A stretch of 64,000 bases of DNA from Lachnospiraceae bacterium (lineage in GTDB: Bacteria; Bacillota; Clostridia; Lachnospirales; Lachnospiraceae), in assembly GCA_017465475.1 (NCBI GenBank), contig JAFTWC010000018.1, forward strand, positions 1-64,000, in the 5' to 3' direction. Shown here one piece after another: positions 42,648-51,720 of this stretch (the first letter of the stretch is position 1; each line of letters starts with the position of its first letter). Under the pieces are notes generated by a model that was not told the DNA's origin, searched no databases, and was given only the letters and a program-made list of their open reading frames with translations. Position numbers and translations under genes: made by a program.

Positions 42648-45164
42648 TTACTTGTTGCTTTTTGCGGTATCAATACCTGCAGCACCTACTAAACCGAGAC
42701 GCTCTGCAGCTTCCTCACGCATTTTATATTTTAACACTTTTCCCGCTGCATTCATAGGGAAAGATTTCACAAATTCAATATATTTCGGAACCTTATGACG
42801 GGCCATGCTTGCGGTGATATAGTCGTGCATTTCTGTTTCCGTCATGGTCTTGCCTTCCTTTAAAATGATGCAAGCCATGGCTTCCTCACCGTATTTTTTA
42901 TCCGGAACACCGATGACCTGTACGTCCTGTACAAACGGATGGGTGTAAATGAATTCCTCGATTTCCTTCGGATAAATATTTTCGCCGCCGCGGATAATCA
43001 TATCCTTGAGACGTCCGGTAATGCGATAGTTGCCGTTCTTATCACGGCAGGCAAGGTCTCCGGAGTGGAGCCAGCCCTCTGCATCTACAGTACCGCGGGT
43101 GGCTTCCGGCATCTTGTAGTAGCCCTTCATGGTGTTGTAACCGCGGGAACAGAATTCGCCGTTTTCGCCGTCCTTTACTTCTTCACCGGTTTCCGGATCG
43201 ATAATCTTACATTCAATGTGCGGGAAGTTGTAACCTACGGTGTCGCAACGTAAGTCTAACGAATCGGTCCATGCGGACATGGTACTGCCCGGAGAAGACT
43301 CGGTCTGTCCGTATACGCTGACTATACCGGTCATGTTCATTTCCTTCGGATCTGCCGCACGACGCATCAGCTCCGGCGGACAGCCTGCGCCTGCCATAAT
43401 ACCGGTACGCATGTGGGAGAAGTCAGTCTTTCTGTAATCCTCATGGTTGAACATGGCGATAAACATGGTCGGTACACCGTTAAAACAGGTGATACGTTCC
43501 TGGTTGATGCAGGCCAGAGAGGATTTTGCAGAGAAGTACGGCATCGGGCATACGGTAGCACCGTGGGTCAGGGATGCGGTCATGGAAAGTACCATGCCGA
43601 AACAGTGGAACATCGGTACCTGAATCATCATACGGTCCGCAGTGGACAGTCCCATGCGGTCACCGATACACTTACCGTTATTTACTACATTGTAGTGGGT
43701 TAACATAACGCCCTTCGGGAATCCGGTGGTTCCGGAGGTGTACTGCATGTTACAAACATCTTCCGGTTTTACCTTCGCTGCCATACGATTCAGTTCTTCT
43801 TGCGGAACTAAGTTGCCCCGTTCCATTGCCTCTTCGAAGGTCAGGCAACCCGGCTGCTTAAAACCTACGGTAATGACGTTACGAAGGAACGGCAAACGCT
43901 TACAGTGTAACGGTTCTCCCGGCTTTGTTGTTGCAATTTCCGGGCAAATTTCATTGATAATTTCTTTATAGTTGGAATCCAGGCAGGATTCTACCATAAC
44001 TAAAGTATGAGTATCGGACTGACGGAACAAATAGTCTGCCTCGTGTCTCTTATATGCGGTATTTACCGTAACCAAAACAGCACCGATTTTTGTGGTTGCC
44101 CAGAAGGTAATAAACCATGCAGGAACGTTGGTGGCCCAGATGGATACTTTGCTTCCGGCTTTTACACCCATGGAAATAAGGGCTTTAGCGAACTGATCCA
44201 CATCCTCACGGAACTGTTCATAAGTACGGACATAATCCAAAGTGGTGTACTTAAAGGCGTACTGGTCCGGGAATTCTTCCACCATACGGTCCAGTACCTG
44301 GGAGAAGGTCAGGTTGATTAACTCATCCTTCTTCCATACATATTGACCGGTGCCGTCATGGTTTGGATACAATGCTTTTTTCTTGCCACGGGTCTTTTCG
44401 AAACGGCTCATGTAGTTCACAAAGTGAGTAAAGATTACTTCGTAATCCGGTAAATCCTCCATCCATTCGGTCTTCCATTCCAAAGAGAGGAAGCCGTCGT
44501 AGTCGATGGAAGAGAGGGCACGCATAATGTCTGCAACCGGCATGGTGCCTTCACCGATTAAGTTATAGGTTTCTTTATCGTCAGAGTCACGCAAATGTAC
44601 ATGTTTTACATAGGCACCGAGATTTTTTATGGTAGTGTCCGCACTTTCTTCACAGTCACGGTACGGATGCTGTACATCCCATAGAGCAGCCAACTGGTCG
44701 CAGGCAAAGTCATCCATCATGGCACGAAGTCGTGCAGTATCGGCAAAGATGCCGCTGGTCTTAATCAAGATGGTAACTTCTGCAGCTTCCGCTTCTGCTA
44801 ACAGCTCACTTAAACGAGCCCGAACAAGATCCTCGTTATCCTGCAGAGCTACTACGGATACATACGGAACCTCAGCCTGCTTTGCAAGTTGGATCAGTTG
44901 CTGAACCAAAGCAACCGAGCTGTTGTCTTCCGAGGATAAATCACAGGAAGTGTCAAAACAAGGAATAGAGAGTTTCTTTTCTCTCATCTGTCGTACGGTA
45001 GTGGCAACATTATATTTATGGAACGGGCCGCTTTTTTCCGTTAATGGAGCAACGTACGGCAAATTGTAAATTTCTATTCCCTCAAAGCGCATATCTACGC
45101 CGGCGGCAAGCCATTCTTCCCAAGTCAGATGGGACCAACCTCTGGTAGAAAACGAAAGTTTCAT
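42648..45164 (-). CDS. TIM-barrel (sugar isomerase-like) domain fused to an acyl-CoA synthetase (AMP-binding)
   Basis: An 838-residue fusion. Residues 1-265 are a xylose-isomerase/AP-endonuclease-2-like barrel (FEGIEIYNLPYV, LAALWDVQHPYRD, VKHVHLRDSDD, FLSLEWKTEW). Residues about 295-825 are a complete ANL adenylating enzyme: YTSGTTGFPKGVMLTH, VYGQTESSPGS, LHSGDLACRD, GRLKDMIIRGGENIYPKEIE and C-terminal Lys in NAAGKVLKYK. The ANL half should form acyl-CoA from a carboxylic acid, ATP and CoA. No frame break separates the halves. GGAGG precedes ATG 45164. The fusion is unusual; it sits 3 bases after the LeuA-like gene and before PFOR, which would take its acyl-CoA for reductive carboxylation if the reaction runs backwards. 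Confidence 0.88.
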   Translation of the reverse strand: MKLSFSTRGWSHLTWEEWLAAGVDMRFEGIEIYNLPYVAPLTEKSGPFHKYNVATTVRQMREKKLSIPCFDTSCDLSSEDNSSVALVQQLIQLAKQAEVPYVSVVALQDNEDLVRARLSELLAEAEAAEVTILIKTSGIFADTARLRAMMDDFACDQLAALWDVQHPYRDCEESADTTIKNLGAYVKHVHLRDSDDKETYNLIGEGTMPVADIMRALSSIDYDGFLSLEWKTEWMEDLPDYEVIFTHFVNYMSRFEKTRGKKKALYPNHDGTGQYVWKKDELINLTFSQVLDRMVEEFPDQYAFKYTTLDYVRTYEQFREDVDQFAKALISMGVKAGSKVSIWATNVPAWFITFWATTKIGAVLVTVNTAYKRHEADYLFRQSDTHTLVMVESCLDSNYKEIINEICPEIATTKPGEPLHCKRLPFLRNVITVGFKQPGCLTFEEAMERGNLVPQEELNRMAAKVKPEDVCNMQYTSGTTGFPKGVMLTHYNVVNNGKCIGDRMGLSTADRMMIQVPMFHCFGMVLSMTASLTHGATVCPMPYFSAKSSLACINQERITCFNGVPTMFIAMFNHEDYRKTDFSHMRTGIMAGAGCPPELMRRAADPKEMNMTGIVSVYGQTESSPGSTMSAWTDSLDLRCDTVGYNFPHIECKIIDPETGEEVKDGENGEFCSRGYNTMKGYYKMPEATRGTVDAEGWLHSGDLACRDKNGNYRITGRLKDMIIRGGENIYPKEIEEFIYTHPFVQDVQVIGVPDKKYGEEAMACIILKEGKTMTETEMHDYITASMARHKVPKYIEFVKSFPMNAAGKVLKYKMREEAAERLGLVGAAGIDTAKSNK

Positions 45165-45167
45165 AGA

Positions 45168-46574
45168 TTAAGCCTCCTCGTAAACGATTTTGTTGATGGC
45201 ACTGATATAGGCCTGAATACTGGAACCGATAATATCGGTGGAAGTTCCTCTTCCGGAATAAAGTTTTCCGTTTGAGCGAAGCTTAATTACGGTTTCGCCC
45301 ATAGCTTCGCGGCCTTCTGTTACGGCACGTACCTGGAAGTCATCCAGTTCGTAGTGACACCCTAAAATATTTTCTAAAGCTAAGAAAGCGGCATCTACCG
45401 GACCGTCACCCAATGCAACACCCTCTAAGGCTTGACCGTTCTTTTCTAACTTCATCTGAGCCATGGAGGAAGCGGTGTTGCTGGCGGTAATGTGATAACT
45501 GGTTAATACATAGGTGGCCGGCACCTGCATAGCGGCAGAAGCGACGATGGTATCCAGTTCCTTAGAGGAAATCATATCTTTGCGGGCTGCAATTTTTTGA
45601 AATGCTTCCCATACCTTTGCACTGTCTTCTTCGCTTAAGTCATAACCTAATTTTTCTACTGCCTTTAATACCGTGGTCATATTGTCCTGTGCAGTAAGAT
45701 TCATTTCTTCCACATCATCCTGTACACCGTTGTCAAACGGAGAATTCTTACTGCGAGTGGTTTCACAAATCCATGCAATCTGCTTTACGATGCGGTTTAT
45801 TTCCACAGTGCGAACGGAACATGTAACGCCGAAGGATTCACCCTTAGTGGAAAGCAAACGTGCAATGTTCGGCAAGGAAATTTGATTAGCACAATATGCG
45901 GAGGTTTTAAGCTCACGAACACCATGCTTAATGGCTGCGATGGCACAGGCATCGGCCATGGCCAGCTCGTTGGAACAGGAAAGACCAAGAACTACATCCT
46001 GAAGCTCCGGAACATTTTTGTTTAAAGCATCAAAGAACTCAGCAAATTCTTCCGGAAGCATGGCACCGGTGGCGTCACATACGGTAACGGTTTTGGCACC
46101 TGCTGCAATAGCGGTTTTAATTGCCTGATATAAAAATGCCTCATCGCTTCTGGTAGCATCGTCTGCAATAAACTCTACATCGGTGGTTTTTTCACAACAA
46201 GCGGTGATGACTTCTTCAATGGTCTTTAACATGGCATCCGGTTTTTTGTGGAACAAGTATTCCATCTGTACCGGACTGACGGAAGCGAACACCTGCAAAC
46301 GAGGGCTTTTGGCTTCCTTTACGGCATTCCAGGTAGCTTCTACACTTTCCTTATTTAAAGAAACCGGTACGGCTACAATGCTGTTCTGTACGGTAGAGGC
46401 GATGGACTTAATGCGCAAGGCATCCACCTTCGGCTGGGAGATCCCCTCCAGCTCAATTACGTTTACATTTAGTTTATCTAATAGTTTCGGTAGTTCGATT
46501 TTTTCTTTAAAGGAGAGGGAGAATTCTTTCCCGGTCTGTTTTAATGTTGTGTCGCTGATTCTGATTTGGTTCAT
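45168..46574 (-). CDS. 2-isopropylmalate synthase (LeuA)-like protein with degenerate catalytic site
   Basis: A 468-residue protein of the LeuA/homocitrate synthase family. The C-terminal leucine-binding regulatory domain is well kept (AQMKLEKNGQ, VALGDGPVDAAFLALENIL, GRGTSTDIIGSSIQAYISAIN). In the barrel, the N-terminal DTTLRDGEQ motif reads DTTLKQTGKE, losing the catalytic Arg and metal-binding Asp, and the HxHND metal motif reads SCSNEL, losing both His. It is therefore unlikely to make isopropylmalate and may be a leucine sensor, a scaffold or a changed enzyme. GGAGG precedes ATG 46574. It is the first gene behind the T-box leader. Confidence 0.85.
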   Translation of the reverse strand: MNQIRISDTTLKQTGKEFSLSFKEKIELPKLLDKLNVNVIELEGISQPKVDALRIKSIASTVQNSIVAVPVSLNKESVEATWNAVKEAKSPRLQVFASVSPVQMEYLFHKKPDAMLKTIEEVITACCEKTTDVEFIADDATRSDEAFLYQAIKTAIAAGAKTVTVCDATGAMLPEEFAEFFDALNKNVPELQDVVLGLSCSNELAMADACAIAAIKHGVRELKTSAYCANQISLPNIARLLSTKGESFGVTCSVRTVEINRIVKQIAWICETTRSKNSPFDNGVQDDVEEMNLTAQDNMTTVLKAVEKLGYDLSEEDSAKVWEAFQKIAARKDMISSKELDTIVASAAMQVPATYVLTSYHITASNTASSMAQMKLEKNGQALEGVALGDGPVDAAFLALENILGCHYELDDFQVRAVTEGREAMGETVIKLRSNGKLYSGRGTSTDIIGSSIQAYISAINKIVYEEA

Positions 46575-46605
46575 GATAATCCTCCTTGTTTTTTGATTTT
46601 TCTTT

Positions 46606-46898
46606 AAAAAAAGAAAAGTCCCTGAAGCATTTGCGCTTCAAGGACGAATAAACGATTCGCGGTACCACCTTGCTTACAGTTGTCTCACGACAAACTGTCT
46701 CTCTCGGACTCCAATAAGTCCAAAGCCGATAACGAGGCTGACCGTACTCCACTACACAAATAAAAATCCTTCGCAGAGTCGACTCGGGAGTGAGATTGCT
46801 AACTTTTATCCGTACCGGTTCACACCAACCACCGGCTCTCTGAAACCCTCAAAAAAGAAGCATAATTCCGTCACAGTCGTTATTTCTAATTCGAAATT
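46606..46898 (-). ncRNA. T-box riboswitch leader, probable leucine (CUC) specifier
   Basis: Read on the minus strand, Stem I starts near 46879 (CGACT) and closes with AGTCG; it contains an AGAGAG/GGTGTGAACCGG distal part and the 3' specifier segment GCAATCTCACTCCC. CTC at 46794-46792, followed by A, would pair with the tRNA-Leu anticodon; ATC (Ile) one base over is a weaker alternative because T follows. The T-box sequence AGGTGGTACCGCG lies at 46670-46658. It is followed by the terminator GTCCTTGAAGC/GCTTCAGGGAC (46645-46618) with a T run to 46606. Uncharged tRNA should stabilise the antiterminator and switch on the LeuA-like, acyl-CoA synthetase and PFOR genes when leucine is scarce. Confidence 0.9.
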
Positions 46899-46904
46899 GG
46901 ATTC

Positions 46905-46933
46905 ATTATATCACGTTGGTGCGATGAAGTCAA
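46905..46933 (-). promoter_or_regulatory. Sigma-A promoter of the T-box operon
   Basis: Minus strand TTGACT (46933-46928), 17 bases, TATAAT (46910-46905), just upstream of the T-box leader. Confidence 0.85.
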
Positions 46934-46998
46934 CAGTAAAATAAAAAAGTTTTGAGGAACATCTAATAAAATATAATAAATTATGTACTGTCGCACTA

Positions 46999-47027
46999 TT
47001 TACATTCGTTCGTAAAGGTGATATACT
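46999..47027 (+). promoter_or_regulatory. Promoter of the sugar-transferase/pilus gene region
   Basis: TTTACA (46999-47004), 17 bases, TATACT (47022-47027), 46 bases before the TTG start codon. Confidence 0.7.
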
Positions 47028-47072
47028 TATGTTAGATAACTATACTTAAAAACGGACGAGGAGGCGATTGAC

Positions 47073-48455
47073 TTGAATAAGTTTAATCGGGGAGTAAGTA
47101 CGAATTTACTACATATGGTCTGCGATTGTTGCTTTATGATAATTGCTTTTTTGATAGCATCTTTAATAGCAGGCCTGACACCTTATCGGTCTTTGGAATT
47201 GTACGGCCCGCTTTGTGCTTTGTTTATGTTGATATTTGTTATGGTGAATAAAGATGCACGAACTTACAATATTACCACATTCTTTTATGTGGACCGGACA
47301 ATATATACAATTACAAAGTCCTTTTTGATTGCATTGGTGCCGGTGGCTATTATTATTGTAGATTACGTGTCAAGAAATTCTTTTGATTTGAAGTTTTACG
47401 GTTCCTATGTGATTGCATCCTATGTACTGGTGATTGTAGGGGCATTTGTAGTGCGTTATTTGGCAAAACATTGGAAGTTTAATGCACCGCGTATTCTTTT
47501 GGTAGGAGATATTGACCGGTTTGATACATTTAAGAAGTTTCTGTTTAAAAGCAATACTTCCGTCAAATTAATCGGTTACGTCAGCATGGAAGAAACCAAC
47601 GATGAACGTTATCTGGGAAATATTAAGGATTTGGAAAAATTGTTACAGGAAAATGCCATAAGTCAGGTTTATATTATGCATCGTAAGACGGACCTCGTGG
47701 ATATTCAGGAATACATGGATATCTGCCTGGATATGGGCGTTTCTGTTAAAATTATCGTAAAGTTGTTTCAGGCCCATGGTGCACAACGCTATGTCAGCAG
47801 TGTAGGGACCTATCCGGTGGTGACGTATCACAGAGTGTGTTTGGACGACACGTCAAGGGCTATGAAACGGATTATTGATATCATCGGAAGTTTGGTCGGA
47901 ATCATTTTGTCGTCGCCGATTATGCTTATTACTGCCATTGCAATTAAATTGGACTCTAAAGGACCGGTTATTTTTAAGCAAAAACGTGCCGGTATCAACG
48001 GAAGTACCTTTAATATGTACAAGTTCCGCAGCATGTGTGTGGATGCAGAAGAACTGAAGGCAAAATTACAGGAACAAAATGAAGTGAAAGACGGCATGAT
48101 GTTTAAGATGAAGGATGATCCCCGTATTACAAAGGTGGGAAAGTTCATCCGTAAGACCAGTATAGATGAGCTGCCTCAGTTTTTTAACGTGTTGTTCGGT
48201 AGTATGAGTCTTGTAGGGACAAGACCTCCCACACTGGATGAGGTGGAGAAGTATAAAAGAACCCATTGGCGCAGAATGAGTATTAAGCCGGGTATTACAG
48301 GGATGTGGCAGGTAAGCGGAAGAAGCCAGATTACGGACTTTGAAGAGATTGTGGAGTTAGATACCATTTATATTGATAAATGGAGCATTTGGCTTGACTT
48401 TAAGATTATGTTGAAAACGGTATTGTCTTTGATACAGCGTAAGGGCGCATATTAA
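47073..48455 (+). CDS. Undecaprenyl-phosphate sugar-1-phosphate transferase (WbaP/EpsL-like)
   Basis: A 460-residue polyisoprenyl-phosphate hexose-1-phosphate transferase that starts an exopolysaccharide or surface glycan on the membrane lipid. There are about four to five N-terminal membrane helices, a Rossmann-like cytoplasmic middle (APRILLVGDIDRF to about 240) and the C-terminal catalytic domain (about 260-460) with RIIDIIGSLVGIILSSP, FKQKRAGINGSTFNMYKFRSM, SIDELPQFFNVLFGSMSLVG and TRPPTLDEVEKY. The TTG start at 47073 has GAGGAGG about 8 bases upstream. The remaining biosynthesis genes are not in the window; downstream are a regulator and pilus genes. Confidence 0.93.
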   Translation: MNKFNRGVSTNLLHMVCDCCFMIIAFLIASLIAGLTPYRSLELYGPLCALFMLIFVMVNKDARTYNITTFFYVDRTIYTITKSFLIALVPVAIIIVDYVSRNSFDLKFYGSYVIASYVLVIVGAFVVRYLAKHWKFNAPRILLVGDIDRFDTFKKFLFKSNTSVKLIGYVSMEETNDERYLGNIKDLEKLLQENAISQVYIMHRKTDLVDIQEYMDICLDMGVSVKIIVKLFQAHGAQRYVSSVGTYPVVTYHRVCLDDTSRAMKRIIDIIGSLVGIILSSPIMLITAIAIKLDSKGPVIFKQKRAGINGSTFNMYKFRSMCVDAEELKAKLQEQNEVKDGMMFKMKDDPRITKVGKFIRKTSIDELPQFFNVLFGSMSLVGTRPPTLDEVEKYKRTHWRRMSIKPGITGMWQVSGRSQITDFEEIVELDTIYIDKWSIWLDFKIMLKTVLSLIQRKGAY

Positions 48456-48503
48456 TAGAAGAAAACAATAGAGCGTATGCGATTGTAATGGAGGAGAGGT
48501 TAC

Positions 48504-49706
48504 ATGGAGAAGAAACAGGTCGTTTCTGTTCGGGTGTTTCAGTCCATGGAATTGGAATGGGACGGACACAGCATAAAAAATGAAGGGAATCGTTCGCAAA
48601 AGTTGTGGTTAATTTTGGCGTATATTATTCTTTCCGGACAAAACGGAGCAACACAGGACGGTATTTTGTCAACCTTCTGGGAAGGTTCGGAAACGGGACC
48701 GGGTGTATTAAAAACAGCGTTGCATCGTATCAGAACGATGTTGGCGGAAAGCTTTGGAGAAACCTTTGCAAAAGAGTTTATTTGTTGTCAGAAGAAGACC
48801 TATACGATAAATGAGTCGTACACGGTTGTTTGTGACGCGGAAGAGTTTGAAAATTATGTCCGATTGGCCAGACAGACCAAAAATACGGATGAACAGCTTA
48901 ATCTGTATAAGAAAGCATTTGAATTGTATCGGGGAGAATTTTTAAGTGTATTCTCCGATACGTCATGGGTGACACCGCTTCATGTGTATTATCGGAATTT
49001 GTATTTGGAAGTGATTTGTTCTATTCTCGAGATTTGTGAGAAGAAGCAGGAGTATGAAGAGGTCATTGAGCTGTTGCAACGTGCCGGTAAGATAGTAAAG
49101 TATGAGGAATCCCTGTATGTGTACCTGATGCGCTATCTGATGCGGATGGAAAAGTACTCGGATGTTATGAATGTATACCGGCAGTTAAGTGAAATGTTAG
49201 AAGAACGTTTGGATGCGAAACCGTCCGAGGAAGCAAAATCACTGTATTACGAAGCTATGTATGCGTCCAGCACCAGATTGGCGAACATGGAAGAAGTGAT
49301 TTCTTTGGTAGAACGGCAGGATGCTGACAGAGAAGCAATGTATTGTGAACTGGACTTTTTTAAAGAATTGTATCATGCGTATTGCAACGGTCTTTCGCGT
49401 AATCAACAAAGAATTTGTCTGGCAATGATTGATATTACGGATATTCAGGATCGGTTGCTTTCGAAGCGCAGTCTTGCCTGTTGTGTGGCAAATTTAAAAG
49501 AAGTTCTGTGTAAGAATCTAAGAGCGGGAGATATTATTTCCATGTGCTCTCCGTGTCAGTTTGTGTTGCTTTTGCCGAATGCGTTGGAGGCAGATGTGAA
49601 AAGGGTGATGGAGCGCGTGAAAAAAGTCTATTTTAAAAAGTATGTACATTCGCCGGCGAAGTTGACCTGTTATGTAAAATCGGTAGCAGCCGGTGAAAAA
49701 CGGTAG
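48504..49706 (+). CDS. BTAD/SARP-type regulator with degenerate GGDEF-like C-terminus
   Basis: A 400-residue cytoplasmic protein. The N-terminal 100 residues resemble an OmpR-type winged helix as in SARP regulators (QKLWLILAYIILSGQNGATQDGILSTFW, VLKTALHRIRTMLAE), followed by a bacterial transcriptional activation (BTAD) helical domain (CDAEEFENYVRLA, LYRGEFLSVFSDTSWV, YEESLYVYLMRYLM). The last about 110 residues (ICLAMIDITDIQDRL, LRAGDIISMCSPCQFVLLLP) look like a GGDEF fold without the GGDEF motif. It lies 48 bases after the sugar transferase and 24 bases before the transglutaminase-like gene, and could control the surface and pilus genes. Target unknown. Confidence 0.78.
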   Translation: MEKKQVVSVRVFQSMELEWDGHSIKNEGNRSQKLWLILAYIILSGQNGATQDGILSTFWEGSETGPGVLKTALHRIRTMLAESFGETFAKEFICCQKKTYTINESYTVVCDAEEFENYVRLARQTKNTDEQLNLYKKAFELYRGEFLSVFSDTSWVTPLHVYYRNLYLEVICSILEICEKKQEYEEVIELLQRAGKIVKYEESLYVYLMRYLMRMEKYSDVMNVYRQLSEMLEERLDAKPSEEAKSLYYEAMYASSTRLANMEEVISLVERQDADREAMYCELDFFKELYHAYCNGLSRNQQRICLAMIDITDIQDRLLSKRSLACCVANLKEVLCKNLRAGDIISMCSPCQFVLLLPNALEADVKRVMERVKKVYFKKYVHSPAKLTCYVKSVAAGEKR

Positions 49707-49730
49707 GCACTGGCGAAAGGAGGAGTCCTG

Positions 49731-50639
49731 ATGAAGAAATTTACGAAAGTGGCAATCGGAGTAGTTGCAGCTTGTACGCTGCTGTTGTCCGGGTACGGGT
49801 TGCTTTGTGTGACCGGAGCAGGCGAAAGCAAAGCGGTGGTTTACGTGCCGGAAGCCTCGGGTGAACTTGTAAAGAAAAACGATTCCATGATAATCGATTA
49901 TTCCAATGCCACAAAGGGGTATGTCATGGTACGATATTTACAGGAAACCGAAAGTAAGTTAAAGGCGCAGGTAAAAGGACCGGAGGGAACTACATATACC
50001 TATACACTGACTCCGAAAAAATGGGCGGCATTTCCGCTTTCGGAAGGAAACGGAAAATATAAGATTTCCGTATTCCGGAATGTGTCCGGGAATTCTTATG
50101 CTACCGTTGGGTCCAAAAGTATTGATGTGGAATTGGAAGATGAGTTACTTCCGTTTTTGACGGCTAATCAGTATGTTGACTATACAGAAGATACCAAGTG
50201 TGTCGTGCAGGCCGAGAAAACCTGTAAAGGTTTGGAGGGCGAACTGGCGAAGGTAGATGCTATTTATAAGTGGACTATGAAGAAGTTCAGTTACAGTACC
50301 ATGAAAGCAAAAAAAGTAGAAAGCGGTTATGTACCGGATTTGGATGCGGTATATAAATCCCGTAAGGCCATTTGCTTTGACTATGCATCTACCATGGTAG
50401 CCATGCTTCGCAGCCAGGGAGTGCCGACAAAGTTAGTGATCGGATACAGCGGTTCCGTGTATCATGCATGGATTAGTGTATATATAGAAGAAAGCGGTTG
50501 GGTAACCGGTATTGTATACTTTGACGGAGAAAACTGGAGTCTTATGGACCCGACATTTGCGGATACGGCGAAGTCGGAAGAAGAGTTTAAAGAGTATATC
50601 GGAGATGCAACAAATTATACACAGAAGTATGTTTACTAA
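49731..50639 (+). CDS. Secreted transglutaminase-like (cysteine protease-fold) protein
   Basis: A 302-residue exported protein. An N-terminal signal or anchor (VAIGVVAACTLLLSGYGLLC) is followed by a beta-rich region (40-145) and a transglutaminase-like domain with the triad Cys215 (AICFDYAS), His245 (YHAWISV) and Asp273 (SLMDPTF). Such proteins crosslink or cleave cell-surface proteins or peptides. It shares a junction with the pilus genes (its stop is next to the following upstream ATG), so it may process pilins or wall components; this is inference. Confidence 0.87.
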   Translation: MKKFTKVAIGVVAACTLLLSGYGLLCVTGAGESKAVVYVPEASGELVKKNDSMIIDYSNATKGYVMVRYLQETESKLKAQVKGPEGTTYTYTLTPKKWAAFPLSEGNGKYKISVFRNVSGNSYATVGSKSIDVELEDELLPFLTANQYVDYTEDTKCVVQAEKTCKGLEGELAKVDAIYKWTMKKFSYSTMKAKKVESGYVPDLDAVYKSRKAICFDYASTMVAMLRSQGVPTKLVIGYSGSVYHAWISVYIEESGWVTGIVYFDGENWSLMDPTFADTAKSEEEFKEYIGDATNYTQKYVY

Positions 50640-50665
50640 TGAATTTCGGGCGGAGAAAGGCAGAT

Positions 50666-51712
50666 ATGAAGAGAATTACGTTTTCAAATGAATATATATC
50701 AGTGTTTTGTCTGCAGATTGCGTTGCTGTTGCATGCGGGAATTCATTTGGCAGACGGAGTACACCTTTTAGCGGAGGATGAAAAGGATGCCGTGACCGGT
50801 GAAGTGTTATGTTCCATGGCAGAATTTTTGGACGAAGGAAAGGCGTTATCCGAGGCAATGAAAAGTGTTGGGGTATTTCCTGCCTATGTAGTGCATATGA
50901 CGGAAACCGGAGAGAGTACAGGACGCTTGGAACAGGCGTTTCGCAGTATGGCGGAGTATTATGAAGGACGAAAGCAATTGCAGGACCGAATGAAAAGCGC
51001 GCTGTTGTATCCGTTGGTTTTGTTGGTGTTGATGTTGGCTGTAATAGGAATTTTATTGGTAAAGGTTTTGCCGGTATTTCAAAAGGTATATGAGCAACTG
51101 GGAGGTTCAATGGAGGGACTTGCCGGTGGATTATTGGTTGCCGGGTACGGATTGGAACGGGTTGTACCGATTATCGGTGTCGTGGTGGTAGTAGTGGTAT
51201 TGTTGGCTGTTATCATCTATTTACACAGCGGGTTGCGTGCGGGATGTTTGACGCTGTTGAAGAAGATGACGGCAGGGTGGCGTTTATCGAAGGAAATTAA
51301 TGTATCCGGGTTTGCGGCAGCACTTTCCATGGGGATGGCCAGTGGTCTGCAGACGGAGGAGGCTCTTATGTTGGCGGCGTCGTTCCACAATGATGTGCCG
51401 AAAACGAAGGAAAGATTCCAGCGTTGCAGCGAGGCGGTAGAAAGCGGTATGACGTTACCGGAGGCGTTACGGGAAACGGAGTTGTTGGAGCCGATGTATT
51501 GCAGAATGCTGTCTCTCGGTGAAAAAAGCGGTACTGCAGATACGGTGATGGGAGAAATAGCCCGTCGTCTGGAGGATAGAGCCCGGAATTCCATTGAGAG
51601 TCTGGTAAGTAAAGTAGAACCCACGATTGTGATTGGAGCATCGTTGATTGTAGGTATGATTTTGTTGGCGGTTATGTTGCCGTTAATGAATATCATGTCC
51701 TCCATCGGATAG
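50666..51712 (+). CDS. Type IV pilus/type II secretion inner-membrane protein (PilC/GspF-like)
   Basis: A 348-residue platform protein of a type IV pilus-like machine. It has two repeats of the GspF domain (CLQIALLLHAGIHLADGVHLLAE and VSGFAAALSMGMASGLQTEEALML), each with the MTETGESTGRLEQAF / LSLGEKSGTADTVMGEIA signature, and three membrane helices (about 115-145, 170-195 and 320-342). Family members are about 400 residues; this one is a little short at the N-terminus. ATG 50666 has GGAGAAAGG upstream; ATG 50639, overlapping the previous stop, does not. Confidence 0.88.
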   Translation: MKRITFSNEYISVFCLQIALLLHAGIHLADGVHLLAEDEKDAVTGEVLCSMAEFLDEGKALSEAMKSVGVFPAYVVHMTETGESTGRLEQAFRSMAEYYEGRKQLQDRMKSALLYPLVLLVLMLAVIGILLVKVLPVFQKVYEQLGGSMEGLAGGLLVAGYGLERVVPIIGVVVVVVVLLAVIIYLHSGLRAGCLTLLKKMTAGWRLSKEINVSGFAAALSMGMASGLQTEEALMLAASFHNDVPKTKERFQRCSEAVESGMTLPEALRETELLEPMYCRMLSLGEKSGTADTVMGEIARRLEDRARNSIESLVSKVEPTIVIGASLIVGMILLAVMLPLMNIMSSIG

Positions 51713-51720
51713 GAGACAAG

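Larger units (their letters stand above)
46575..47072. promoter_or_regulatory. Divergent 498-base intergenic region with T-box leader and two promoters
   Basis: From left to right this stretch holds the LeuA-like ribosome-binding site, the T-box leader (46606-46898), its promoter (46905-46933, minus), an AT-rich spacer and the promoter of the sugar-transferase gene (46999-47027, plus). No coding sequence is supported here. Confidence 0.8.
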
